Assembly: GCA_021775355.1 (NCBI GenBank)
Contig: JAJFHZ010000040.1
Location: 1 to 64,000 of the forward strand
DNA: 64,000 nucleotides
Direction: 5' to 3'
From: Amylibacter sp.
Lineage (GTDB): Bacteria > Pseudomonadota > Alphaproteobacteria > Rhodobacterales > Rhodobacteraceae
Shown here: positions 48,909-58,667 of the stretch, one piece after another
Numbering within the stretch: position 1 is the first letter of the stretch
Layout: the number at the start of each line of letters is the position of its first letter
The notes under the pieces: generated by a model
Seen by the model: only the letters and a program-made list of their open reading frames with translations
Database searches by the model: none
What the model was told of the DNA's origin: nothing
Position numbers and translations under genes: made by a program

Positions 48909-50314
48909 GCGTCCGCTTCTTTTGAGCTATCCGACACGGTCAGAACACTATCCACAAACGGCAACACCCGCGTTGTTTGCGTGACCGCATCGCTGGCCGG
49001 CGGAGATTTCCAATCCATACTGTCAAAGGTTTTGCAGTTATCGCATTTCGGTGCCCAGACATCGTGGATTTTATTGCAGGAGGTACAAATCCATTGTGGC
49101 CCCCGCGATGCGACAAGTGCCTTGTTTAGCCAGCCGCGCACAACTTCGTCACCCGCCCCTTCACCGCGATGAATAGCAGCCATGATGGATAAGGATCGTG
49201 CGGTTGGGTCGGTTTCATACAAGTCGCCCATGGCGCGGCGTGCAGCGGGGAAATCTTCGTCAGCCAGTGCAAGTTCGGCTTTTAATAGTCGTGTTTCCGG
49301 ATTGTCAGAATTAACCTTTGTAAGTGCCCCAAACCGTTTCAACCGTTGGGCAGGGGTTTCATTTTCCTCAATCGTGGCAAAGGCGGCAGCAAGTTCAGGG
49401 TGCGGATTACCTGCCCATGCTTTTTTCAGAATTTTGGCCGCGTTAGATTTATTCCCTGACAAGATTTGCATTTCAGCGGCTAATACCGCGGCGGGGATCA
49501 GGGTTGGGGCCATCTTGTTGGCATTCAGCGCGGCAATGCGACCTGTCTCTATATGATCTGCATCCAGCTTATCTTTTGCATCGGCCAAAGCCAAAAGGGC
49601 TTCACGCCGCCGCCCGACATCTTTGGGCAGTGCGCCTTTTTGTACTTTGGTCACAAGTGTATCGCGCGCGCCTGACCAATCACCTGCATTGGACTGCATT
49701 TCAAATAACAGGTTTTGGGTGTCTTCATGCGCGGGGCGTAAAGCAAAAGCTTTTTCGGCCAGTTTCATGGCTGTTGCTGTATCGCCATCTGCCAGTTTTT
49801 GTTTCATCAAACCACGCACCCCGACAAAGCGGGTACGGTCGTTTTCTAAAAGGCTTTTATAGTATTTAAGGGCTTTTTTGGTGTCGCCGGTCATTTCGGC
49901 GGCTTGTGCGTTGACCAGATTTGTTAATTCCGGTCGGCCCAACAATTTTTCGGCTTTGGACACTTGCGCAAGTGCGGCTTTACCTTCGCCCGACGCCAAT
50001 GCAACCATGCCTTCGGCCAACGCATCAAAACCGCGTTTTTCGCGGTTACGATTAAAATAGCGGGTCAGGGCAGTTTCATCACCGTTAAAGAAATGAAGCA
50101 CGGCCATGATCAGGCCCAGTAGAATAATAGTGACCCAAACCGTGACAAGCAGCAATATGACAGCAATCATCGCCATCAACGGGCTGAAACTGTATTCCAT
50201 TGCGGCAATAGATACGCGCACTTCGCCGCCTGTATCGATTAGGAAAACAATGCCAAAAGTGACCAGAGCAATGGCACTGATAAACAGAATAATTCTTACA
50301 AGTGACCCAATCAT
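48905..50314 (-). CDS. hemY: HemY-type TPR membrane protein
   Basis: 469 aa. Two N-terminal membrane helices (about 6-26 and 46-76) match HemY_N, followed by tetratricopeptide-like repeats. The C-terminus has a zinc-ribbon-like pair 'CTSC' and 'CDNC' (about 415-440). This is the bacterial HemY of haem gene clusters, not the Bacillus protoporphyrinogen oxidase of the same name; its exact role is unproven. Two bases separate it from mic60, and it ends in a 4-bp stop overlap with ocd. Confidence 0.9.
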   Translation of the reverse strand: MIGSLVRIILFISAIALVTFGIVFLIDTGGEVRVSIAAMEYSFSPLMAMIAVILLLVTVWVTIILLGLIMAVLHFFNGDETALTRYFNRNREKRGFDALAEGMVALASGEGKAALAQVSKAEKLLGRPELTNLVNAQAAEMTGDTKKALKYYKSLLENDRTRFVGVRGLMKQKLADGDTATAMKLAEKAFALRPAHEDTQNLLFEMQSNAGDWSGARDTLVTKVQKGALPKDVGRRREALLALADAKDKLDADHIETGRIAALNANKMAPTLIPAAVLAAEMQILSGNKSNAAKILKKAWAGNPHPELAAAFATIEENETPAQRLKRFGALTKVNSDNPETRLLKAELALADEDFPAARRAMGDLYETDPTARSLSIMAAIHRGEGAGDEVVRGWLNKALVASRGPQWICTSCNKIHDVWAPKCDNCKTFDSMDWKSPPASDAVTQTTRVLPFVDSVLTVSDSSKEADA

Positions 50315-50315
50315 T

Positions 50316-51479
50316 TTATTGCCCTGTCTGGTTTGTCATCAGTTGCTGTTGTAGTGCCTGAACGGCATTTGTTGCGTTGTTTAGTTGGGTAAGTGACGCA
50401 ACCCAATCCCCCATTACTTGTAGTGCGGAATCACTAAGCGTACTTGTTTGCGTTAGCGCATTGCCCGGATTGCCGGCTTCCAATGCGGCTTCGATACGGG
50501 ATAATACCGCATCCAGCCCATCGCCTGTCTGTGGTTCCAATGAACGTGTGCCAACTTGTGATTTCAGGAACGAGGAAAATTTTCCAAGTGGGGTATCGTC
50601 GGCACTTGCAGCGGCATCATTGCGCAATGCAAGGCGCGCAAGCTGCGGCAATTGCTGTTTCAAGGCAAACAGGGACGGGGTGCCTTTGGTTGCAATATCC
50701 GCCAATTCCGCAGGCACAGTAAGGTTTGCCACGTCTGAAAGTTGCGACAATGCTTCTTGAAATGGTTTACCCGTTTCCAGTGCGTCCGAAATTTGCGTTA
50801 AAGCATTTGTCGCCCCGGCCAGACGTAGTTTGCCTTTGGCATCTTGCTGTGCTTTTACCGCCATTGTCTGGCTTTGGTTCAGTTCTTGTTGTGCGGCGGC
50901 AATGGCGGCCAGACGGGTTTCGAATTGTTGCAATGCTTCATCCGAAACCTGACCGTTTTGTGCGCTCAAAGCCTGACGCGCTATGATCTTAGTTACCTCT
51001 GCCTGTAATGATGCAACTGTTTCTTCCAGTATTTTGCCGGTCTGCGCCAGCGTATCAATATTTGCAGTCAGTTCGGCGTCACTGCTTTTAAGCTGGTCAA
51101 GTGCGGGGCTTATCTGTGCCATCGGATCTTGCTGATTCTTGCCGGATTCTATTTTTGCAATACGATTTTCAAAATCTGTTTGCAGTGCTGTGAGTTGTGC
51201 TGAAATATCTGCCTGTGGCGACAAAAAATCTGCCACGGGTTTTAGCCCTGCGGGTAACATTGGGGCAAGTTTCGGGCCGGCCCAAAGTGCACTGACGGCA
51301 CCTATTACCAAGATCGCCAGAACGCGTAAAATACTTGACGACAGATTAATATGTTCATCTTCGTGCTCTTCGTCGTCTTCCACAATATCTTCGTCAGATA
51401 TATTTTCATCCTCATCCAAAATCGCGTGATCTTCTGCAAGCGGTTCAACTTCTGCGTTTTCAGTGTTTTTGTCTGCCAC
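50316..51479 (-). CDS. Mitofilin/Mic60-family inner-membrane protein
   Basis: 387 aa. An acidic N-terminus (about 1-45, rich in Asp/Glu) precedes one membrane helix (about 50-67). A long Gln/Ala-rich coiled coil (about 85-230) and a C-terminal mitofilin-like domain follow. Alphaproteobacterial Mic60 is the relative of the mitochondrial crista-junction protein and is known to sit beside haem genes, as here with hemD and hemY. It deforms membranes in vitro in studied species. Assignment rests on architecture and position. Confidence 0.82.
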   Translation of the reverse strand: MADKNTENAEVEPLAEDHAILDEDENISDEDIVEDDEEHEDEHINLSSSILRVLAILVIGAVSALWAGPKLAPMLPAGLKPVADFLSPQADISAQLTALQTDFENRIAKIESGKNQQDPMAQISPALDQLKSSDAELTANIDTLAQTGKILEETVASLQAEVTKIIARQALSAQNGQVSDEALQQFETRLAAIAAAQQELNQSQTMAVKAQQDAKGKLRLAGATNALTQISDALETGKPFQEALSQLSDVANLTVPAELADIATKGTPSLFALKQQLPQLARLALRNDAAASADDTPLGKFSSFLKSQVGTRSLEPQTGDGLDAVLSRIEAALEAGNPGNALTQTSTLSDSALQVMGDWVASLTQLNNATNAVQALQQQLMTNQTGQ

Positions 51480-51530
51480 GGGGGATACCTTTTATCTAAC
51501 AGTTTGAATATAAGCCGCGATTTTATGATC

Positions 51531-52244
51531 TTAAAGGCTTTGTTCCGGTTTCTTCGCAGATAGGCAGGTTTTTATCCGTGCGATCAAAGCGGCGCGTGTG
51601 GGCTTTGGCGCGATTTCAACGCTGAAACCATTAAAAACAGCGGCAACAGGGCCACTTATGCAAACAAGCGTCAAATCATGCGGTTTTATAGAAACGATGG
51701 CTGCATGGAAGCGTTTTGCGATTTCCATCGAAAAAATAGGAACAAAAACGCTTGATGATTCGATTAAGTCGATGGCGTCACGCGATAATGGTTGGAATGT
51801 CTGGCGGTAGATGACGATGTCGGTCACATCAAAGCCTGTTCGAGCCAATACGCCTGCTATATCCAATGAAACTGTTTCTGCCCTTGGATACAAGATGTGT
51901 GCCCCATCGTGTGCTTCGCGCTGAAAAGATGTAACCAATTGTGCGGCGGTTTCAAACAATTGCGGGGTCTTAAAACCGCATTCTTCGGTAATTCGTGCGG
52001 TCACAGACCCGACACAGGCAACATCCATACTGCGGTCTTTCGTTTTGTTCGCAAAAAGACGCACGGCATTTGACGAGGTGAAAATTAGGCGATCAACGGG
52101 TGGCAGGGTTTGGTCGGTATTTAGCGGTTCGATACACACCATCGGTGCAAAGGTGACGGGGTTGGCCACAGCAATATCAGACACAAAATCCACCGCTTGA
52201 TCATAGGCGCGGATCATCAGCACAGTTTTAGGGCCTGTTAACAT
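51531..52244 (-). CDS. hemD: Uroporphyrinogen-III synthase
   Basis: 237 aa from the ATG at 52244. It closes hydroxymethylbilane to uroporphyrinogen III. Like most HemD proteins it diverges strongly; recognisable parts are '[18 protein letters not shown]', '[12 protein letters not shown]', 'DIVIYRQTF' and '[13 protein letters not shown]'. The frame to 52307 would cover the tsaD start and is rejected. hemC, which often precedes hemD in relatives, is missing: tsaD begins divergently only 62 bp away. Confidence 0.88.
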   Translation of the reverse strand: MLTGPKTVLMIRAYDQAVDFVSDIAVANPVTFAPMVCIEPLNTDQTLPPVDRLIFTSSNAVRLFANKTKDRSMDVACVGSVTARITEECGFKTPQLFETAAQLVTSFQREAHDGAHILYPRAETVSLDIAGVLARTGFDVTDIVIYRQTFQPLSRDAIDLIESSSVFVPIFSMEIAKRFHAAIVSIKPHDLTLVCISGPVAAVFNGFSVEIAPKPTRAALIARIKTCLSAKKPEQSL

Positions 52245-52306
52245 TGCTTGCCTTGAGGTCAGGTGATAACTCAGCTGTAAATGAACACGTAAGGCGCATT
52301 TTGGCA

Positions 52307-53407
52307 ATGTCTGAAACCGTTACAATTCTGGGTCTGGAAAGCAGCTGTGATGATACAGCGGCATCCGTGGTGCGCCATGTGGCGGGTGTGCCTGCTGAAA
52401 TCCTGTCGTCGGTTGTATTTGATCAGCATGCGTTGCATGCCGATTTTGGTGGAGTTGTGCCTGAAATAGCGGCGCGTGCGCACGCGGAACGGCTGGATAT
52501 TTGTGTTGAAGCCGCGTTGAAGGAAGCATCTCTTTGCCTGACGCAGGTTGATGCAATTGCGGTTACATCCGGTCCCGGTCTGATCGGTGGTGTGTTAAGC
52601 GGTGTGATGTGTGCCAAAGGGTTGGCAGCAGGGGCTGGCAAGCCGTTGATCAGCGTTAACCATCTGGCAGGTCACGCGCTGACACCGCGTATGACGGATG
52701 ATGCCGTGTTTCCATATTTGATGCTTTTGGTCAGTGGCGGGCATTGTCAGTTTTTGATTGTGCATGCCGCGGACCGTTTTACACGGCTTGGAGGTACGAT
52801 TGATGATGCGCCTGGTGAAGCTTTTGACAAAACCGCAAAATTATTAGGGTTGGGCAACCCAGGTGGGCCGTTGGTGGAACGCGAAGCGATTAAGGGTGAT
52901 GCCGCACGATTTAAGTTACCACGCCCTTTGTTGGACCGTGCTGGGTGCGATATGTCTTTTTCCGGCTTGAAAACTGCGTTGCGACGTGCGCGTGATTTGA
53001 TTGTTGATGAAAAAGGCGGGCTGACGGTGCAGGATCGTGCTGACCTGTGTGCGGGGTTTCAGGCGGCTGTGGCCGAAACACTGGTTGAAAAAACCCGACG
53101 TGCCTGTTTGGCGTTTATGGATCAGACCAATGCAACTACCCCAATGCTTGCGGTTGCAGGTGGGGTTGCAGCCAACACGGCAATTCGGGCAGGCTTGCAA
53201 GAGCTTTGTAAAGTGCAAGGCTTTGACTTTTTAGCGCCGCCTTTGAAATATTGCACAGACAATGCGGCAATGATTGCATGGGTGGGCGTTGAAAAATACC
53301 GCGCAGGGGATTTCAGCAGTATGGCAATGGCGGCGCGCCCGCGCTGGCCGTTGGATCAAGCAGCCAAACCAATGTTGGGTTCGGGCAAAAAAGGGGCCAA
53401 AGCATGA
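52307..53407 (+). CDS. tsaD: tRNA threonylcarbamoyladenosine transferase TsaD
   Basis: 366 aa ASKHA-fold enzyme that transfers threonylcarbamoyl to A37 of tRNAs, together with TsaB and TsaE. '[15 protein letters not shown]' opens the fold. The metal site is His119 and His123 in '[10 protein letters not shown]'. 'LLVSGGHCQ' and '[20 protein letters not shown]' are signature segments. The ATG at 52307 is chosen over an open frame to 52244. It overlaps gpsA by four bases. Confidence 0.97.
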   Translation: MSETVTILGLESSCDDTAASVVRHVAGVPAEILSSVVFDQHALHADFGGVVPEIAARAHAERLDICVEAALKEASLCLTQVDAIAVTSGPGLIGGVLSGVMCAKGLAAGAGKPLISVNHLAGHALTPRMTDDAVFPYLMLLVSGGHCQFLIVHAADRFTRLGGTIDDAPGEAFDKTAKLLGLGNPGGPLVEREAIKGDAARFKLPRPLLDRAGCDMSFSGLKTALRRARDLIVDEKGGLTVQDRADLCAGFQAAVAETLVEKTRRACLAFMDQTNATTPMLAVAGGVAANTAIRAGLQELCKVQGFDFLAPPLKYCTDNAAMIAWVGVEKYRAGDFSSMAMAARPRWPLDQAAKPMLGSGKKGAKA

Positions 53408-54372
53408 GCAATATCGGCGTGATCGGTGCAGGTGCGTTCGGTACCGCCTTGGCAAGTGTACTGGCAAGCGGTGGTCATAACGTGACCCTTTGGGGGCGTG
53501 ATGCCGGATTGATGAAAAAGGTCGGTAAAACACACCGAACACCGTATCTGCCTGATATAACATTGCCTGCTGCGTTAAAGACGACAGGTAATGTATCTGA
53601 CCTTGGTGGATCGGAAGCTGTGCTGATGGTTGTCCCTGCACAGGTTACGCGGGCAGTTTTGAAATCCGAAAACTTTGCAGACATTACCTGCCCTATTTTG
53701 ATGTGCGCAAAAGGTATTGAATTAACCACGTCGTGCAGCCAAACGGATATTTTGAACGAAGAATTGCCACACCGTAGTTCCGGCGCCGTTTCCGGCCCGG
53801 GGTTTGCAGGTGAAATAGCGGCCGGCAAGCCAACCGCATTGACGCTTGCGGTGAACGACCCTTCTTTGGGGGCAGACTTGCAAGCAATGTTGTCGACCGC
53901 ATCTTTGCGGATGTATCTGTCGGATGATGTAAAAGGTGTGCAATTGGGTGGTGCATTAAAGAACGTTTATGCCATTGCCTGTGGTATCGTGCGGGGCGCG
54001 GATCTGGGCGAAAGTGCACAAGCGGCCTTACTGACACGTGGCTTTGCAGAGTTGAAAAGCCTTGCAGCCAAAATGGGTGCAAAGCCTGAAACCCTTTCGG
54101 GCCTGTCAGGGTTTGGCGATATGGTGTTAAGCTGTACTTCACTGCAATCACGCAACTTTGCTTTTGGGCATCAAGTTGGTGTTAGTGCCGATTTCGGGCA
54201 AAGTAAGACCGTGGAAGGTATAGCAACCGCATTGGCGGTCGGTGCGTTGGCGGATCAGTATAAAGTTGAAATGCCGATTTGCACCGCTGTATCCGCTGTA
54301 TTACAAAAGCAGGTATCTGTTGAGGATGCGCTGAGACAGTTGATGTCGCGACCTTTGAAACGAGAGGTATAA
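53404..54372 (+). CDS. gpsA: Glycerol-3-phosphate dehydrogenase [NAD(P)+]
   Basis: 322 aa cytosolic enzyme making sn-glycerol-3-phosphate for phospholipids. '[20 protein letters not shown]' binds the cofactor. '[16 protein letters not shown]' and '[17 protein letters not shown]' (catalytic Lys) are signatures; '[18 protein letters not shown]' is the C-terminal motif. It is coupled with tsaD by ATGA, and the EVE gene follows 1 bp after its stop. Confidence 0.97.
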   Translation: MSNIGVIGAGAFGTALASVLASGGHNVTLWGRDAGLMKKVGKTHRTPYLPDITLPAALKTTGNVSDLGGSEAVLMVVPAQVTRAVLKSENFADITCPILMCAKGIELTTSCSQTDILNEELPHRSSGAVSGPGFAGEIAAGKPTALTLAVNDPSLGADLQAMLSTASLRMYLSDDVKGVQLGGALKNVYAIACGIVRGADLGESAQAALLTRGFAELKSLAAKMGAKPETLSGLSGFGDMVLSCTSLQSRNFAFGHQVGVSADFGQSKTVEGIATALAVGALADQYKVEMPICTAVSAVLQKQVSVEDALRQLMSRPLKREV

Positions 54373-54373
54373 A

Positions 54374-54793
54374 ATGGCCTATTGGTTGTTTAAATCGGAA
54401 CCGAATACCTGGGGTTGGGACAAACAGGTCGCTAAAGGTGCGGCCGGTGAAGAATGGGACGGGGTGCGCAATTATCAGGCGCGCAATTTCATGCGACAAA
54501 TGGCAGTTGGTGATCTTGGCTTCTTCTACCATTCAGTGAATGAAAAGCGCATTGTCGGGATCATCGAGGTCAGTGCGGGGTGCCATGCGGATAGCACAAC
54601 GGATGATCCGCGTTGGGAATGCGTTGATATTCGTGCGGTAGGTGATATGCCTGATCCAGTGACATTGGAGCAAATCAAGGCTGACCCGCGGTTGACGGAT
54701 ATGATTTTGGTTAGAAACTCGCGCCTGTCTGTACAACCCGTTACTGAAACCGAATGGCAGATTATTTGCGATTTGGGCGGCTACGAAGGATAA
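54374..54793 (+). CDS. EVE-domain protein
   Basis: 139 aa, a single EVE domain (PUA-like, YTH-related). 'YWLFKSEPNTWGWDKQ' is the signature start. 'EWDGVRNYQARNFMRQM' and 'GDLGFFYHS' follow and form the base-binding pocket. EVE domains are thought to bind modified bases in DNA or RNA. This form is the stand-alone housekeeping type, widespread in Proteobacteria, so it is not evidence of a defence system. It lies in the tsaD-gpsA operon. Confidence 0.93.
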   Translation: MAYWLFKSEPNTWGWDKQVAKGAAGEEWDGVRNYQARNFMRQMAVGDLGFFYHSVNEKRIVGIIEVSAGCHADSTTDDPRWECVDIRAVGDMPDPVTLEQIKADPRLTDMILVRNSRLSVQPVTETEWQIICDLGGYEG

Positions 54794-54797
54794 AAGC

Positions 54798-55634
54798 ATG
54801 AACAATAACCCCTGTATTATATGTGTTGCCATCACTGGTTCGGTGCCGACAAAAGCGCATAACCCCGCGGTGCCAACTACGGTTGCGGAACAGATTGAAA
54901 GTACCCATGCGGCCTTTGAAGCGGGTGCAACCATTGCCCATTGCCATGTGCGCAACGAAGATCAGACGCCTAGTTCCGATCCGGAAAAGTTCGCAGCCCT
55001 GCAAGAGGGGATCAAAAAACATTGCCCGGGCATGATTGTGCAATTGTCCACGGGCGGGCGTTCCGGTGCGGGGCATGAGCGCGGCGGCATGTTGTCATTG
55101 GCCCCCGACATGGCGTCTTTATCGGTTGGCTCAAACAATTTTCCAACGCGGGTTTACGAAAACCAGCCTGATCTGGTGGATTGGCTGGCGTCAGAAATGA
55201 TCAAATATGATGTGAAGCCTGAAATTGAGGCTTTCGATTTGTCACATATCTTTCAGGCCGTGAAAATGCAGGCTGATGGCCGCCTTATGGGGCCTTTGCA
55301 TATCCAATTTGTCATGGGGGTGAAAAACGCAATGCCCGTGGATAGGGATGTTTTTGATTTTTATGTGAAAACCGTCAAACGCATCGCACCCGATGCCACG
55401 TGGTGTGGTGCGGGGGTTGCATCCGGTCAGATTGCCCTGAATGAATGGTCAATCGCGGCAGGTGGACATACGCGCACAGGTCTTGAAGACAACATGCGGA
55501 TTGATCGAAATACGTTGGCCCCGTCGAATGCGGCACTTGTCGCGCGCGCGGTTGAGATGTGCGAAAAATATGAGCGCCCGGTTGCCAGCTGGCAACAAGC
55601 GCGTGATATTCTGGGGTTGCCCCTTAAAACTTAG
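54798..55634 (+). CDS. Beta-keto acid cleavage enzyme (BKACE, DUF849)
   Basis: 278 aa TIM-barrel zinc enzyme that splits a beta-keto acid with acetyl-CoA. Zinc ligands are in 'IAHCHVRNED' (His-x-His) and 'GPLHIQFVMG'-region residues plus 'EIEAFDLSH' with the Glu. 'SVGSNNFPTRVYENQP' and 'GLEDNMRIDRNTLAPSN' are family signatures. The founder, 3-keto-5-aminohexanoate cleavage enzyme, belongs to lysine fermentation; other members act on carnitine-derived or other keto acids. The operon context (tsaD, gpsA, EVE) gives no clue to the substrate. Confidence 0.93.
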   Translation: MNNNPCIICVAITGSVPTKAHNPAVPTTVAEQIESTHAAFEAGATIAHCHVRNEDQTPSSDPEKFAALQEGIKKHCPGMIVQLSTGGRSGAGHERGGMLSLAPDMASLSVGSNNFPTRVYENQPDLVDWLASEMIKYDVKPEIEAFDLSHIFQAVKMQADGRLMGPLHIQFVMGVKNAMPVDRDVFDFYVKTVKRIAPDATWCGAGVASGQIALNEWSIAAGGHTRTGLEDNMRIDRNTLAPSNAALVARAVEMCEKYERPVASWQQARDILGLPLKT

Positions 55635-55640
55635 GCATAA

Positions 55641-55669
55641 AAAAGGGCGCCAAAACAGGCACCCTTTTG
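55641..55669. terminator. Bidirectional terminator between BKACE and DUF2853 genes
   Basis: Stem AAAAGGG / CCCTTTT plus GCC / GGC with one mismatch (55641-55651 and 55658-55668), loop AAAACA. The A- and T-runs give a usable tail on both strands, fitting two convergent genes. Confidence 0.8.
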
Positions 55670-55686
55670 TCAGTATTATACAGGAC

Positions 55687-56028
55687 TTATCCGTAAACAG
55701 ACTCTTTGCCGAAATGTTTTGTCAGCATGTAATACACAACAGCACGGTATTTGTTGCGATTTGACTGGCCGTAAGTTGTCAGGACAGAGTTAATCGCATC
55801 CATCAATTCCGGGCCGTCGGACAGGCCAAGTTTTTTCATCAGAAAATTATTTTTAACTGTTTCCAGTTCGCCTTCCTGTGTTCCGGCGACAGTTGAAGCA
55901 TCGGCATTATATATTGCCGGACCACAACCGATTGTTACCTTTGTCAACAAATCCATATCAGGTTCAATACCACATTTATCGCGCAGGTCGCCCGCATAAT
56001 GTGCAATCAGATCATCACGTTTGCTCAT
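55687..56028 (-). CDS. DUF2853 family protein
   Basis: 113 aa, all-helical, no signal peptide. It matches my memory of DUF2853: 'LRDKCGIEPDMDLLTKVTIG' and 'SNRNKYRAVVYYMLTKHFGK'. Function unknown. It is monocistronic. A direct TCGAG-TTTT-CTCGA repeat and a GAAC-N7-GAAA stretch lie 20-50 bp upstream; the latter differs from the alphaproteobacterial LexA box in one base. Confidence 0.82.
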   Translation of the reverse strand: MSKRDDLIAHYAGDLRDKCGIEPDMDLLTKVTIGCGPAIYNADASTVAGTQEGELETVKNNFLMKKLGLSDGPELMDAINSVLTTYGQSNRNKYRAVVYYMLTKHFGKESVYG

Positions 56029-56181
56029 AGAATTAGTTTCCTTCCCTATTATCGAGTTTTCTCGAACTTCGTTAGAAAAGTGCGTCGGAGCAAGATAGGA
56101 GACGCGCTTCCTATTAAGAAGATAGTTTAACTACAGGCACAAAAAAAGGGGTAAGATGAAAAAAATATAGGAAACCGTAAC

Positions 56182-57600
56182 TTGGTGAGTGAATTGATAG
56201 ACAGTATTAAAAGTATGAGCGCTATGGAACTTCGTGATGCGCAGCGACAGGATAAGGTTTCTGTTTCCGAAATTGCCACGGCTTACCTTGACCGGATTGA
56301 GGCGGTGAACCCAAAGATCAATGCAATTATATCAATGCGATCAAGGGCGGATATATTGACTGAAGCGCAGGATATGCAAAATACTGACGGGCAAGGGCTG
56401 CTGCATGGCCTGCCAATTGCCATTAAAGACCTGCGCGAAACCAAAGGTATTGCCACGACTTATGGGTCGCCGATTTACAAGGATAATGTGCCTGCGAAAG
56501 ATTGCCTATTGGTGGCACGCCTGCGTGCAGCGGGGGCCTTGATTATCGGAAAATCCAACACGCCGGAGTTTGGTCTAGGTTCGCACAGCTATAATCCTGT
56601 TCATGGCGTAACGGTTAACCCGTATGATTTGACCCGCTCGGCGGGGGGATCCTCTGGCGGGGCGGCGGCGGCATTGGCAGCTGGAATGCTGCCAATCACA
56701 GATGGGTCCGACATGATGGGGTCACTGCGCAATCCTGCGGGTTGGAACAATGTCTACGGGTTTCGCCCCAGTTATGGGTTGGTGCCGGATGAACCTGTGG
56801 GGGACAGTTTTCTACACCAGCTTTCCACCAGTGGACCGATGGCACGCACGGTAAAGGATCTGGAATTGATCTTGCAGGTTATAGGGGTGCCCGATGCGCG
56901 GCTGCCCCATGCCACCAATCCATTTGTCGGGATGGGGGATAAGTCGATTAAAGGGACTAAAATTGGCTGGATTGGTGATTGGGATGGGTACTATCCGATC
57001 GAGGATGGTGTGCTGGAACTTTGTACCGATGGGTTGGATACTTTGTCTGATCTTGGGTGCGAAGTACAACCTGTTACCCCGCCATTTGCGCCAGATGGTA
57101 TTTGGCAGGCATGGGTTACATTGCGCAATTTTGCGACGGCATCGAGCTATGCGAACTTATTTGAAAACCCCGCAACACGCGATTTGCTGAAGCCTGAAAT
57201 GCTGTGGGAAATCGAACGCGGTCTGGCCCTTTCAGCCCGTGATGTGCATGATGCCAGCTTGATCAGTTCACAATGGTTTCGCACATTAGCCACGATGGAT
57301 GTGGATATGCTTGCCCTACCGTCAGCGCAGATGTTTCCGTTTGATGCAAAACTGCATTGGCCCAAACAGGTTGCAGGGCGCAAAATGGATACCTATCACC
57401 GCTGGATGGAGGTTGTTGTGCCTGCATCCCTGATCGGCCTGCCAGCACTATGCGTACCGGTTGGGTTTGGTCGCGGGGGTCTGCCGATGGGGTTGCAACT
57501 GATCGGGAAACGTGGGTGTGATGCGCAGGTTTTAAGAGTGGGCCATGTTTACCATGAGATCACGCAATACCCACAAAAACATCCACCCGTTTTGGCTTAG
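56182..57600 (+). CDS. Amidase (amidase-signature family)
   Basis: 472 aa. The Ser-cisSer-Lys triad is visible: Lys in 'GLPIAIKDLRETKG', cis-Ser in 'RSAGGSSGGAAAALAAG' and the nucleophile in 'DMMGSLRNPAGWN'. The family hydrolyses a wide range of amides, including GatA-like and aryl-amide substrates; the absence of gatB/gatC and the C-terminal 'VPASLIGLPALCVPVGF' point to a catabolic amidase. The start may be TTG 56182 (AGGAA upstream) or the ATG at 56215. It is convergent with ilvE. Confidence 0.9.
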   Translation: MVSELIDSIKSMSAMELRDAQRQDKVSVSEIATAYLDRIEAVNPKINAIISMRSRADILTEAQDMQNTDGQGLLHGLPIAIKDLRETKGIATTYGSPIYKDNVPAKDCLLVARLRAAGALIIGKSNTPEFGLGSHSYNPVHGVTVNPYDLTRSAGGSSGGAAAALAAGMLPITDGSDMMGSLRNPAGWNNVYGFRPSYGLVPDEPVGDSFLHQLSTSGPMARTVKDLELILQVIGVPDARLPHATNPFVGMGDKSIKGTKIGWIGDWDGYYPIEDGVLELCTDGLDTLSDLGCEVQPVTPPFAPDGIWQAWVTLRNFATASSYANLFENPATRDLLKPEMLWEIERGLALSARDVHDASLISSQWFRTLATMDVDMLALPSAQMFPFDAKLHWPKQVAGRKMDTYHRWMEVVVPASLIGLPALCVPVGFGRGGLPMGLQLIGKRGCDAQVLRVGHVYHEITQYPQKHPPVLA

Positions 57601-57623
57601 GGTATGCGCAAGCCGCACACCCT
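57599..57623. terminator. Hairpin between convergent amidase and ilvE genes
   Basis: AGGGT / ACCCT and TGCG / CGCA stems with one mismatch and a 5-nt loop (57599-57623). No T-run follows on either strand, so it is weaker than the window's other terminators. Confidence 0.45.
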
Positions 57624-57630
57624 GTAGAAA

Positions 57631-58500
57631 TTATTCACGCACCAGCTTTTCATAGCTTTCCGAGATGTCGCGGGCCATTGCGCCGACTTCAAAGTTGTAG
57701 TCGCCGATTTGCCCCACCGGGGTCACTTCGGCGGCCGTGCCGGTTAGCCAGCATTGCTCGAACCCTTCCAGTTCTTCGGGCATAATGTGGCGCACATGGG
57801 TTTTGATCTGCTTTTTTTCCAGCATATCAATCACTGTTTGGCGGGTTAGCCCGTTTAGGAAACAATCGGGGTCAGGTGTATGAACCTCACCGTTTTTCAC
57901 GAAGAACAGGTTTGCACCCGTGGCTTCGGCGACATAGCCGCGATAATCGAACATCATGGCATCGGAACAACCCTTGGCCTCGGCCTGATGCTTGGCCATG
58001 GTGCAGATCATATACAGACCGGACGCTTTGGCAAAACACGGGATTGTTTCGGGGCTTGGGCGCTTCCATTTGGAAATGTCCAGCTTGGCACCCTTGGTTT
58101 TGGCATCACCATAATAGGCGCCCCATTCCCATGCAGCTACAGCCATTCTGACCGGGTTGGCTTGTGATGCGACACCCATATCGTCGCCTGATCCACGCCA
58201 TGCAAGCACGCGCACATAAGCATCTGTTAGCCCGTTGGCTTTCATCACTGCGTATTTTGCGGCTTCGATTTCATCGACGGTATAGGGAATTGGCACATCG
58301 ATATATTCACCAGATTTCAACAATCGTTCGGAATGCAAACGGCTTTTGAAAATGTTGCCATTGTAAGCACGCTCGCCTTCAAACACTGAAGAAGCATAGT
58401 GCATCGCATGGGTTAACAGATGCACGTTGGCATCACGCCAAGGAATAAGTTTTCCATCCATCCAGATTTGGCCATCTCGATCATCATAAGAACCAACCAT
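57631..58500 (-). CDS. ilvE: Branched-chain amino acid aminotransferase
   Basis: 289 aa fold-type IV PLP enzyme for the last step of valine, leucine and isoleucine synthesis. The N-terminus 'DGQIWMDGKLIPWRDANVHL' and 'HAMHYASSVFEGERAYNG' match IlvE. The PLP lysine lies in 'CFAKASGLYM', and 'GYVAEATGANLFFVKNGEVH' binds the cofactor. 'NGLTRQTVIDMLE' is the closing signature. The divergent promoter is shared with petP. Confidence 0.93.
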   Translation of the reverse strand: MVGSYDDRDGQIWMDGKLIPWRDANVHLLTHAMHYASSVFEGERAYNGNIFKSRLHSERLLKSGEYIDVPIPYTVDEIEAAKYAVMKANGLTDAYVRVLAWRGSGDDMGVASQANPVRMAVAAWEWGAYYGDAKTKGAKLDISKWKRPSPETIPCFAKASGLYMICTMAKHQAEAKGCSDAMMFDYRGYVAEATGANLFFVKNGEVHTPDPDCFLNGLTRQTVIDMLEKKQIKTHVRHIMPEELEGFEQCWLTGTAAEVTPVGQIGDYNFEVGAMARDISESYEKLVRE

Positions 58501-58667
58501 GTTTATCCCCTTCCAACGTAAGGATTGTAATTTTATTACCTAAATTTTACGCATTATGTTAGATAATTACGAAAAACTTAAATTTTGCTAGCATTTGATT
58601 CTTGGAAAGTCAACAATACTGACATAAAATGAATTCAGCGGCGAAATTTTGTGAACGGATGAAATAA

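Noticed and set aside
54374..54793. EVE domain as part of an anti-phage system
   Set aside because: It is the stand-alone housekeeping type within the tsaD-gpsA operon, with no restriction or nuclease gene nearby.
56052..56078. LexA box (GAAC-N7-GAAC) upstream of the DUF2853 gene
   Set aside because: One base of eight differs (GAAA), and such near matches are expected by chance in A+T-rich spacers.
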